A DNA stretch of 64,000 bases from Guillardia theta CCMP2712 (Eukaryota; Cryptophyceae; Pyrenomonadales; Geminigeraceae). Location: assembly GCF_000315625.1 (NCBI RefSeq), contig NW_005434669.1:1055325-1119324 (forward strand). The letters are read 5' to 3'. The notes under the pieces are model-generated. The model searched no databases. It saw only the letters and a list, made by a program, of their open reading frames with translations, and was not told where the DNA came from. The translations under genes were made by a program, and so were the position numbers. Positions 1 through 9,803 of this stretch are shown one piece after another (position 1 is the stretch's first letter; the number at the start of each line of letters is the position of its first letter).

Positions 1-311
1 GAGTGAAGCAGGGAGAGAGAGGAACGAGGGCAGGAGAAGCAAGGAGACCAAGGGGCCTTGAGGGTGAGGGGGGTGGAGGAGGCTGAAGCAGATGGCAGAG
101 GGGATCGCGATAGCTCGGGAGATGCTGGACGAGTTCAAGAGTGAGATCGTCGGGTGCTACATCATGCCGCAGCTAGGGAAGTACGAGGCAGCTATCTCGG
201 TGCGAGTCAGCTCCCTCCTCTGCTGGGGTTCACCTGGGTTGACAGGTTCTTTCCGAGCTGGGCTACGGCCAGCCAGACTCAGCAAGCCGTCGAGATGCTG
301 CAGCAGCATGA
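1..311 (+). CDS. 3' end of a split gene, possibly homocysteine S-methyltransferase/MTHFR-type
   Basis: The gene enters from the left edge. After a purine-rich intron ending in AAGCAG, a 36-codon exon (92-199) carries EGIAIAREMLDEF and GCYIMPQLGKYEAAIS. A 46-nt intron (200-245, GTGCGA to GACAG) is followed by the terminal exon 246-311, which begins VLSELGYGQ and ends at TGA 309-311. The pattern G-hydrophobic-AIA-R followed by GxYxMPxxGKYExA resembles the C-terminal end of bifunctional homocysteine S-methyltransferase/methylenetetrahydrofolate reductases, from memory of the family. The fragment is too short to be certain, so treat the name as a suggestion. Its last codons overlap the last codons of the O-GlcNAc transferase gene on the other strand. 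Confidence 0.5.
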
Positions 312-3300
312 AGGAGGGATGAGAAGGAGAGAGGAAGAGGAGGGAAGAGGAGAGGGAGGAGAGGGAGGAGAGGGAGCAGAAAGTTTGCGGCTTGTCTGGT
401 ACTCTGAAACTTTATCGGGCAAGAACGACGTGCATGTTTCCTGCTCAGCTGTCAGTCGACTGCTCTCCCGCAACATTTTCCTGCTTCCTTGCCTCCCCCC
501 CCCCTTCCCCTCCTGCCTCTGCTCACTGTGAATCATCCCTTCCGCTCTGCCAACGTACGCCGACCAGAGCATCGTGATCCCCTTCTCCCAGTCCTCCATC
601 CACCTGCCCGTTTCTCAGCTGGTCAAATTGACTCTCCCAGCTGACCTCCTGGTGTCGAAGAGGCTCGAGTTCCACCTCTCGTGCCGCAGTCTGTGCCGGA
701 TCTCGAGCAGTTTGCGGGGATTCCTGGGGATGAAGAGGAGGAGGAGGAGGAGGAGGAGGAGGAGGAGGAGGAGGAGGAGGAGGAGGAGGAGGAGGATGAA
801 GAGGATATTGGAGGTCAGTCACATCCGCTGAGCTCGTTCTCCAGCACAAGCACAGCACCAGCTACAGTGATTCCTGTCTCTCCACATGTTCAACATCTCT
901 ATTCTCACATCACCACACCCACTTCCTGCCTGTCTGCTCCTCTTCCTCTCCTCCCTCTCCTCCTCACCTTCCTAGCGCAACTGCGAGATTTTCGTACTCG
1001 TCCAGAGTCCGGCCAATCATTTCCTCTGAAGCAGGTTGAGCAAGATAGGATGCGTGAGAAGGCATTCCAGTTGGCATAAATGTGATGGGAGAGGGGAAGG
1101 GGAGGGGAAGAGAGGAGAGGGAGAGGGAGAGGGAGAGGAGGGGAGGGGAGGGAGAGGAAGAGGAGGGGAGGGGAGGGGTGGAGAGGGGAGGGAGGTCAAA
1201 CAGTGAAGGCACCTAGGCCGATGGTTGAGAGGAGCGAAGCAGATACACGCGATGCCATCCTGCTGCACCTTCAGCTCATCCCCAGCAGCTTCACCCGACT
1301 TACCCGAGGAGATGAGTGGGAGAAAGGAGGGGGAGGCCAGCCCAAAGAGCATCCGTTCCTACGAGACCATTCAAGCTCAAAGGTCGAGATATCCTCCTCT
1401 TCCATTTCCTCCTCCCATACAAGTGACCCCTTCTCTCCTCTCCTCCTCCTCCTCCTCCTCCCCACCAGTGCTGTGTGCTCCATAAATGTCCGTGTCAAGG
1501 AAGATATCTGCAAGGCCCGCGCGCTTGACATGTTCCTCCTTAGCTGCAGTTCCAGTAAAGATAATCCTCTGCAAGCGCAGGGCCGGTCAAGGAGCAGCAG
1601 TAGAAAGGAAGGGATTGAAATTACCTCCTCGTAGTCTCCGGCCTCCCTCCACCACTGCATCACCTTCTCTTCGGCCACCTGCTCCTCATTACTCTAGTCT
1701 CATCCTCCCATCTACCCTCCCTTCACCCGCTTCTGACTTGCTCCAATTCCCTCTCCCCTCCCCTTCCCTCCCCACCTCTCCTCTCCTCTCCTCTCCTCTC
1801 CTCTCCTCTCCTCTCCCTGTCTCCCTGACTCCACCTCGACGGCACCTGTGGGGCTCGGAGGAGCCAGATGACAGAGTTGGGTACTCTATCAAGAATTCGT
1901 TTCCATCGCTTCAAGATTCGTGGTCTTAGCTTGATCAGCGTGTTGAAACAAGCATACACCTGCCAAAATTATGATGTCGGGGAGAGGAGAGTGATGGTGG
2001 TGGTGGTGGTGATGATGATGATGATGATGATATGTTGGTGGTAGTGGTCGTGGTGGTGGTGGTGATGATGACGAGAAAGTGGTCGTGGTTGCGATGATCA
2101 TGTTGGTGGGAGAAGCGGCAAAACAGTCGACAAGAAGTGGACACAGGTTCAAATCATCATCGTCATCGTCGTCATCGTCATCAGCGTCATCATCACCCAA
2201 AACAAGACCAACAAAACAAGCAGCCACAGCAAGAGCAGGAGTAACAACAAACACATCACTGACCACTTTCTTGTTCGGCAGATCCCAATCATCCCTCTGT
2301 ACTCCCACAAAGACCGCTGTCTCCATTTCCAGCCTCCTGTACGCCTTGACCTCTCCGTCCTGCTGCACCTTCGAGTGCAAGGGGTCGGTCTTGAGAAGCT
2401 CGTTCCTCTCCTCGCTCGGTCTGTATCGGGGATGCAGCAGGTGCGGGTAAGAGTTCTTGAGAGAGTTCATAAGGTAGCTGTTGGGCATGAGAACCAAATG
2501 CTCTGTGTAGCCCTCAACAGCCTCGGGAGGAGAGGATATCCTGAGTGACTGGTGAGAACCAGCCCACACCTGCTCTCGCCTCCCCCCCCCCTGTCCCCTC
2601 CTCTCGCTCCCTCCTGTCTCCTCCACCTCTCTCCACTGCGCACCACCTTGTTTCTCTGCCCTGCCCTGCCCTGCCCTGCCCTGCCTCCCCACTCCCCTCT
2701 TTCTCTGATTCATTCATATTAACCATCTTCCTCCTGCTCTCTCCATCTCCTCTCCTCTCTCCACCTGTCTGTGATCATGTGACCAACGTACGTCGCTCCC
2801 AGAGTTCCCGGGTAGCCGATGCCATGCACCTGCAATAAGTTCGTTTCTTTCGCAAGAGGACGATGAAGAGTCCGGAAAGGAGGACAGGGCGGGGGCGGGG
2901 GCGGGGGCGGGCGGAAGGGGTAGGAGAGTGTAAGGAAGAGGGAGAGGTGGGAGGTTGAAGTGAGGAGAGTGGATGGACATGGAGGAGACAGCAAGGGGAG
3001 GAGCAGAGATGAGCGGAGGATGAGGAAGACGGGAGGAGGATGGGTTGATGGGTAAGTAGGACCTGGATGGGCGCAGGGCGGAGAGCGTACATTTCCAACC
3101 TCCCCCCATTGGTGTATCCGTTCAGGTTGATCAGAATGTGCGGCTGTTGGAGCTGATGAGAAACACGATGGTGGAGAGGAAAGCGCAAGAGATGGGGATG
3201 GGGAGCGAGAGAGATGAAGGAAAAGGAGGAGAGAGGAAGGGGTAAGAGAGAGGAAGGAGGAGGAGAGGGAAGAATGATGAGATTGGATCAGGGGAGAAAT

Positions 3301-6109
3301 GCTCTACCTTGTGTCTGTTGACTTCCTGTGAACGCGTGAGAAGGGAAAGGAAGGAAAGGATGTGGCAGAACAAGAAATTAAAACAAGTGAGACAAGGAGA
3401 ATGGAGGAAGAGATACAGTGATAGCAAAACAAGTGAGACAAGGAGTATGGAGAGAGAGATACAGTGTTAGCAAGGAGGTAGGCATGATAGGACAATGTGA
3501 GGAGAAGTTTGATGGGAAGGAGCAAAGGATGAAGCTCAAAGATGTGACCTCTGCAGCAGCTACAAGCGACTTTGACAGCGCGGGGGTCAAGTCGATGAAA
3601 TGCTGCGCTCCTCGCTCAACCTGTTGCAACCAATCCTCTCAACCCCTTTCCCACCTTTACACCCTCCTGGCAACTAGTCTCCTCCAACCTCCTTGCTCTC
3701 TCGTTGCCCTCTTCTCCTCCTCCTCTTCCTCCTCCGCTTTCCTGCCCCTTCCGCGACTCTTGCCTGCAATCGAATCTCCGAGCTATCCGAAGGAGAGAGC
3801 GCAAAACAGAAGACCTGTCCTTGGCTCAGAAGCAGAGAGAGATGAGCGATGGGAACAATCATGGCAGGAGGAAGAGGATCCAAAAAAAAGCAAGGGGAGT
3901 GAGAAGGAGGAGAGATGAGAGGGTGAAAGGAGGAGGTGAGAGGTGGGGGCAGGGGGGGGGGGGGAAGATGAGTTGAGGAGGAGGGAGGAGCTGACGATGA
4001 AAGGGACAAATAAGAGGGAGGGAGACGTTGGCGACTGTATCCTCACCTCGAAGGAAAGTAGATCATGAAGGAGGAACATGGAGAGGACCTGCACAAACAG
4101 CGGCATCATTGCAAGAAAGAGAGCCGGAGAACAGGAGGAGAGTTACTAGGTGTGCAACAGGATGCTGTTTCTTCAGATCGGAGGACGTGTATCCCTGCAA
4201 TTGCTTCAAAAGAAATGGAGGAGAATGAGAGAGAAAGTCACCACTCGAATTCTTCGAGGAGCAGGCGAGGTTGGGGGCATTGGAAACGCAAAATTCTATG
4301 ATTTACATGTCAAGTGCGAGAGGAATGTCGGAGAGGAGAAAAGAGAATATTGAGTACGAAATCGAGTGAGGGAGCAAGATAGAGAGAAAGTGAGAAGGAA
4401 TGGTGGGAGGGCGAGAGAGTTCAGATTCGAATGGAGATAGGAGAGGCTGATGTAGATCGATACAAGTAACAACGTAGCGTGCTCAGTGAGAGTGGCATCT
4501 TGAAAGATGAAGGGGGGAGGGGAGAGGATGGACAAACAATATGAGTCAACCTTTGGAACCATCATCAAGGCTTCTTTCTCAGCTAAGCTCGACCACGCCT
4601 GTGCAAAATCAGATCCCTCATTTCCTTCTGCCCCGTCATCATTTCCTTCTATTGTCCTGCTTTGTTCCTACCCAATTCCACTTCTGCCTCCTCCACCTTC
4701 CTTTTCACACTTCCCTATCGCCCCACCCCTACTCTTCCTCTCCTGACCTCGGATAGCCGCCGAACAAAATCAGCAGAGACGGCATAGCTTGTGCCGCAGG
4801 TCAAGAGACGGAGTGAGAGTTGAAATTTGCAAACTCACGCCAGAGCATGAAAGGCACGAACTGTTGGAACCCGGCCTTCTTTGAGTTGTCGATTGACAAT
4901 GGCAACCACCTGAAGAGGTTTGCAGTCATGCAGGGCGAGCACAGACAGAAGGCGGCCAACTTTCTTTAGGTGCGAGTCGACGTTGCTCCAGTCGCAGATC
5001 TCGTGCTTGGTATGATACATGTTGCAATACTTGCAGACCATGAGCAACAGCAACAGACAAGAACATTCATCACACCGCTGTCTCATGTCCAGGATGCAAT
5101 CGGAGGACGATGTCATAGATCTCCATAACCTGGGAAAAACTCTCCACGTGAGATTCTCCTGCACTCCTACCGGCTCGCCTTGCCTCGTGTGTTGCACCCG
5201 ATGCTCCCACTACTGTTGCAAGATTGTTGTAGTAATCTGCTCTTGTCCCATCTAGCTGTCAGGTGGCAGAGTTAACCCCGTCAAGGGTCGCCCAACGGTT
5301 CTTACCTTCACCGCCCACCTGTAGCAATACTCCGACTCCGCGTACCGCTCCTCCCCCATCAGCGAAGTGCCGAGGTTGTAATACGCAAGAGCGTAATCAG
5401 GAAACATCTCGATGGTCTTCATGTAGACTTTCAAAGATTCCGCGGTCTCTCCTTTCGCTCCAAGTGCATACGCAAGGTTGAGCAGGAAGCCTTTGTCGGG
5501 TTTTAGCTGAACAGCTTGCTTGTAATGTTTCACTGCATTCGTCATGTCGCCGACCGCCTGGTAGTAAGAGGCAAGATTGTTGTGCGTCTCCGGAACGCGA
5601 GGATCAATCCTCATTGCCTTCTCATAGCTTGCGATGACAAGGTCATTCTGGTTCAAAGTTCCATGTACCAGCGCCATGTTGTTGAAGATAGCCGCCTTGA
5701 ACGGAGGGTCCAGCTCCAGTGCTTCCTGATACGCGGCAAGAGATTCCTCATTGCGATCGAGATCTTTCAGCACATTCGCGAGGTTGAAGTGAGCCAGCGG
5801 CCATGTCGGCCCGAGCGATACACACTTTCTGAGAGCCACCTCGGCTTCTTCGAGCCGGCCGGCCAACTTGTAAAGTTCCCCAACGTTGAGCCATGGCTCA
5901 GGACGACGGCGATCGGCCTCTGCAGCTTTCTTGAAGCATGCCATCGCTTCAGAAGCATCGCTGGCTTCCTTGCGACTTCTCGCGTACTCCATGAGCTCAT
6001 CATAACCATCTCCTGCATGCTCCGGGCACTCGTTCCTTGCTAGCGCGAGGGTCAGCACAACAGCACAGAGGACAGAGGAGAGGCCGAGAGTCGGTACAGG
6101 AACGCCCAT
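279..6109 (-). CDS. OGT: O-GlcNAc transferase (GT41) with TPR repeats and N-terminal signal peptide
   Basis: Transfers GlcNAc from UDP-GlcNAc to Ser/Thr. I resolve 22 exons: 5306-6109, 5076-5255, 4839-5029, 4748-4787, 4551-4598, 4242-4295, 4147-4194, 4047-4088, 3758-3814, 3549-3620, 3308-3325, 3063-3152, 2765-2829, 2267-2540, 1846-1959, 1625-1678, 1466-1568, 1304-1358, 1213-1259, 968-1025, 646-723, 279-603. All phases close, giving 938 aa. Residues 1-24 form a hydrophobic signal-like leader (VLCAVVLTLALA). About seven TPRs follow (EPWLNVGELYKLAGRLEEAE is typical). The GT41 domain shows FHALAY, HPVAHL, VFCFALSP, ILINLNGYTNGGRLEMYALR, HGIGYPGT, FNTLIKL (catalytic-Lys region), RVPNSVIWLL, RIIFTGTAAKEEH (UDP contact), HSTGTDALWAGLP and FDTRRW. 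The donor of the 3758 exon (GTCGCG) is weak. The C-terminal tail after GMIHSEQ is low-complexity and may be mis-spliced. Confidence 0.93.
729..797. repeat. (GGA)n trinucleotide tract in an intron
   Basis: About 23 copies of GGA/GAG lie inside the intron between the exons 968-1025 and 646-723 of the O-GlcNAc transferase gene. On the + strand it reads as poly-Glu or poly-Arg, which is not coding. Confidence 0.85.
1779..1816. repeat. (TCTCC)n pentanucleotide tract in an intron
   Basis: Seven or so copies of CTCTC/TCTCC in an intron of the O-GlcNAc transferase gene, between its 1846-1959 and 1625-1678 exons. A matching tract lies at 55137-55190. Confidence 0.85.
3380..3471. repeat. Two 46-bp direct repeats in an intron
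   Basis: Two adjacent units, 3380-3425 and 3426-3471, both start AAAACAAGTGAGACAAGGAG and end in TAGC, with only a few mismatches. They lie in the O-GlcNAc transferase intron between exons 3549-3620 and 3308-3325. They look like a simple local duplication. Confidence 0.8.
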
Positions 6110-6349
6110 ATGGTATGAGGAGGACAGCTGTCTATGCCATGGATACTTGCGGCGCCGTCGTCGCCATGACCCACAAAGGGAGCATGAACGCCCGATCCAA
6201 CTCCTGGAACCTCTATGCAGAGTACCGGGGCCTTTCCCGGCCCGGGGCCTGAGTACCGACCGTACCGGGCCGGGGCCCGGGCCCGGTACCGTGTGACACT
6301 GACACCTGGCAACTCCGGGCCCCAGTAGTGAACTCCCAGGAGGTTGTAC

Positions 6350-6695
6350 TCTAAGTTGAATATCAAACTACTTTGATCATTGGAGGGAGAAAGAGTGGAA
6401 GTATGCTGCAGTTGCTCAATCACTGCAGTGCCGCATCATGGCAGATGGCCGGGCACCACGCGGCCTCGGAAATATTTCTGACAGTCCGATCTTCGTTGTC
6501 GACTGAAGGCAGCAGCATACACTACTGACACTCTTCCGCATGAGGGTCAAGCAAGGAGTTGGATGAGAGGCCTCAGACTAACCGCAGGTGGATCCGCAAG
6601 CTACCGGGCCGAGGGCAACCTTAGCTGCGGGCCAGATCGAAAATCATTACTTGTGACCTTCATCAAAGGATCTTAAACGGAAAAGAGAGATCTGA
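6350..6695. other. Intergenic, no gene seen
   Basis: Lies between the O-GlcNAc transferase 5' flank and the stop of the next minus-strand gene. Mixed composition with scattered stops in all frames. I see no splice-consistent coding segment. Confidence 0.5.
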
Positions 6696-8115
6696 CTAAG
6701 GCAAGGAACTGATCACTTCCATCTCCTTTCCTCTGCTCGTGATGCATCTCACCAGCTGCACCATGCCATAAACTACCGCCGAGAGGAAGCACAGTCCCGT
6801 GAAGGCCGCGATCGAGACCTGTTCTCATGTCAGGACCTCTCCCCATCCAATGCAGACCTCGCCGACCTGTGTGATAATCTGATACTTCACCCACTCTGTG
6901 ATCGTCAAGGTCTTGCGAACCCACTGACATATCCCGACGTCATCCCTCTCCCTTCCATCTTCTCAAACTACCTTGCCATTCACGCAATACCGGTCGCGGT
7001 TACAAGCTTCACTTCCATCGCTACACCTGCGGACGGGATGCATGCTCGTCAGAGGTGACACGAGTCAAGAGGCAGTGCGAGACGACAACTCACGCTTGGC
7101 ATTTGTTGTCCACGCAGGAGCCTCTCCAATCGATGGCGCTCGAACGGATGCTGAAGCTATTTCGATGTCATGTCAATGAGCGCTAGCAGGAGGTATTTGC
7201 AGCTATCACCCCAATGAGCGGAATGATAGGAAGGTAGGCGTAGGGTTGGGGTTGTAGTTTTGCTGGTCAACAACGATGTATGCTGCGCAGTACCCCCCTT
7301 CGGTATGGTATTGACCTGCCACAGGCTAGTACAAGTCGTGGTTATGACATCTGACCCAACTGACTCTCGATTTACCGGAAAGCACAGCGATGCCGTCTGA
7401 TAGGATCCATTCGTCATGAGGTTCAAACCTAAAGGGCAGCTCCCTCCGCTTCCAAACATTCGTCAGTATACCTCGTCAACCAGCCGCTCCGAGAAGCTTA
7501 CTTGACAACCTTGCAGGAGTAATCTGTCTCGCTCTCGAAGCGGACAGCCTTGCGCTCAGAACTTGCTGTTGTCCTTCTGATGCAGAAGTCCTTCGGACGT
7601 ATACACCTGACTCCTGCAAGTCAGAGTTATGTCACCACCAACTCAATGCGACAAGTCATGATGCGCTACCCTACGACTCGGCTGAAGACGTCAGAGGTCA
7701 GGTCGTATTCCCTGCTGCATAGTGAGGTCGGTATCTCGCGCTTTTTGCAGATGCTTCGGACGGGCAGGTCCTTGAATGCCTCATAGTCCCTCAAGACTCC
7801 GTCTCTGTTCTCCCTGGAGTATGGAGAAGCGTACTCGCTGCCGTAGCTTGAGAGGGTAAAGTCGTGTGCGCAGTACTGGTCCAGATCGCAGTCGCAGTCG
7901 CTTTGGCATTGCACACATACCCCAAGGTTCACGTAAGGCAGGGCCTTTCTGTCCGGGAGGTATCTGTCTGTCCAGAATGTCATGCAGATGGGGGAGTTGG
8001 GGTCGGTGCAGTCAGCCTGATAAGAGCAATGCTTGTAGACAACGTCGGAGGCGTAAGACGGGGCCGCCTCGAGCAAGAGGAGGACAAGGAGGGGAGGGAG
8101 GGCGGAGGGGACCAT
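6696..8115 (-). CDS. Cys-rich type I membrane protein, unknown function
   Basis: Not a family I recognise. Exons: 7670-8115, 7502-7606, 7376-7448, 7210-7325, 7094-7138, 6972-7026 and 6696-6818; phases close. An optional 9-nt exon at 6858-6866 is also possible. The start ATG at 8115 gives a signal peptide (LPPLLVLLLLEAAPSYA). The ectodomain is rich in paired cysteines: CSYQADC, CVQCQSDCDCDLDQYC, CIRPKDFC, GSCVDNKC and ACSDGSEACNRDRYC. The last exon supplies one membrane helix (IAAFTGLCFLSAVVYGMVQL) and a short cytoplasmic tail. The many small Cys modules suggest an EGF-like or disintegrin-like extracellular receptor or adhesion role, but that is inference. Start and membrane segment are clear; the smallest junctions could be wrong. 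Confidence 0.75.
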
Positions 8116-8387
8116 TCCGGGCCGTGCTTAGCGCTGTTGGGGGCCTTATCCAGCTCTAACGCTCGGCCTATGCCGTACACGCGTTGAGCGGTACCGTACG
8201 TTTGTACCAGATCCAGCACATGTAGGCCCGTGCAGTATACTGTTTGTACCCTATCCAGCACTATACTGGCAGGGACCCTGTACCAGATCCAGCACCCTTT
8301 ACTCAAAGTTAAGTTAAAAAGCGGCCCCGGTAAGTTATTATTATTATTACACAAATAATAAATTCCCAGCTAACTTACCGCCGGGCA

Positions 8388-8775
8388 GTTGAGCCATGGC
8401 TCAGGGCAGTTGCCAAGTTGACTCTGAGCCATGGCGGGCCGCCCGAGACCGGCGGCGGCCCACTTGACCGTACCGTACGGCGACTCTGCCGGAGGCTCTG
8501 CAGCTTTGAAAGTTTCTTGTTGTCGCGTACAGTACTCCATCACAGAGTCATGCTTGCTAGCGCGAGGGCCCGGTCAGCACTCGCGGCACAACACTCAGTG
8601 ACTGTGACACTGTGACTGACTCGCCTCTGGCCAGTGACAGCACTGCACTGTGACAACAGCACAGACCGGGACAGAGGAGAGGCCAAGAGTCAGTAGTACG
8701 GCGGTCACCGGGTACTGGCACCGTCGTGTACAGGACCTTCGGAACTTTGGCCCGGAACGCCCATGGCATCATGTA
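8388..8775 (-). pseudogene. Decayed partial copy of O-GlcNAc transferase exon 1
   Basis: On the + strand this segment aligns in order with 5887-6109, the 5' part of the O-GlcNAc transferase coding region. Shared landmarks are GTTGAGCCATGGCTCAGG, CTCTGCAGCTTT, GTACTCCAT, CTTGCTAGCGCGAGGG, GTCAGCAC, AACAGCACAGA, GACAGAGGAGAGGCC and GAACGCCCAT (the start codon in reverse). Between landmarks the copy carries many extra short segments that destroy the reading frame, and part of the original is missing. No intact ORF of the transferase type remains, so this is a pseudogene fragment. The homology continues into the upstream flank (next entry). Confidence 0.8.
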
Positions 8776-9062
8776 GCCTAGTAGACAGTCACGGGGGACC
8801 CGGTTCAACGGTTGCGGCGCCCGGTACGGTCCGATCACACGTCGTCCGATCGCCATGACCCACAAAGGGAGCATGAACGCCCGATCCAAGGCTCCTGGAC
8901 TCCCGGAACCTCTATGCACTGAGAGTACGGTACTGTACCGGGGCCGCCTTGCCCGGGGCCCGAGAACCGGCCGGGCCGGGGCCGGGCCCCGGGTACACCT
9001 GTCAACTCCGGGCCCCAGTAGTGAACTCCCTCTCTCACAGTAAAGGAGGTTGTCCTTTCGCT
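8776..9062. repeat. Duplicate of the O-GlcNAc transferase 5' flank
   Basis: Continues the duplication beyond the start codon. CGCCATGACCCACAAAGGGA followed by GCATGAACGCCCGATCCAA, then GGAACCTCTATGCA and CAACTCCGGGCCCCAGTAGT are shared with 6165-6345. Insertions such as GGTACTGTAC interrupt the copy. Source and copy together define one duplicated block of at least 450 bp. Confidence 0.85.
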
Positions 9063-9642
9063 GAAGAGATATCAGGTGCGGGTGGGACTTGATTGGTTCT
9101 TTGGGTTGTACCCTTGGGGTTATTGATACATCGCTTAGCTCTATAAGTAAAATTCCATACCACCTTACCTCACCCTTCAAGCTAAAGGGGTCGCAGGCGG
9201 CCGATATGAGATCGAGCTTTACAGGCCTCTGGTCAGCCGCCCAAAAGTGGTCGGTAGAGCAGGCTACATGGCTATCCATGCTGCAATATTTCATAATTGT
9301 CACTATAGGAGATTATGAAGTAGGTCGGAAATACTCCTCTACTGGACTCAAATGGTTGCAGCGGCCGTTTTGATCTTCATTTCTCGAAACGCACCCTTTT
9401 AGGTTCGAGCGAGATTTCATCGGACTCCGAAACGATGCATAATCCAAAGTTCTAGAAATAGCAAGATGTCAGCAGCATTAATGCACTCTCGTCGAGACCC
9501 TCATAGCTCCCTATTTCTCTAAGTAAAATCATATTGAATTCAGGGATAGCTCACCACAAGATGGCTCACTTGTTTACTACCGGAGCATGCTCTCATATTG
9601 CTGACGAGGGGGACGTCATCACAGCCCCGATCCTCTGTTTGC
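9063..9642. other. Intergenic upstream of the PAS gene
   Basis: No coding segment is supported. The 3' part carries a GACGTCA element (9612-9618), similar to a bZIP/CRE site, about 25 nt upstream of the TATA box of the next gene. Confidence 0.45.
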
Positions 9643-9650
9643 TATAAAAG
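9643..9650 (+). promoter_or_regulatory. TATA box of the PAS-domain gene
   Basis: TATAAAAG lies 154 nt upstream of the ATG at 9804. A pyrimidine-rich leader follows, which fits a transcription start near 9670-9680. It is the clearest core promoter in the window. Confidence 0.7.
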
Positions 9651-9803
9651 GGCGACTAGAGCCCTTGTATTCCAACAACCTCATCCGCACGTCTGATACC
9701 TTCGCTCTCCTCATCGAAACCTTCCTTTCACTTCTGACTTTGCACCCCATCTCCTGCCTGTCTCCCCACTCTCCTTCTCTCCTCTCTCCTACAACACCAT
9801 TCA

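Noticed and set aside
1889-2713. 274-codon minus-strand frame with poly-Asp and poly-His
   Set aside because: Real coding is limited to 2267-2540 within it (O-GlcNAc transferase exon); the rest is intron with GAT/TGG repeats.
5516-6043. 175-codon frame on the + strand opposite the TPR region
   Set aside because: It is the antisense shadow of O-GlcNAc transferase exon 1, which has clear TPR motifs on the other strand.
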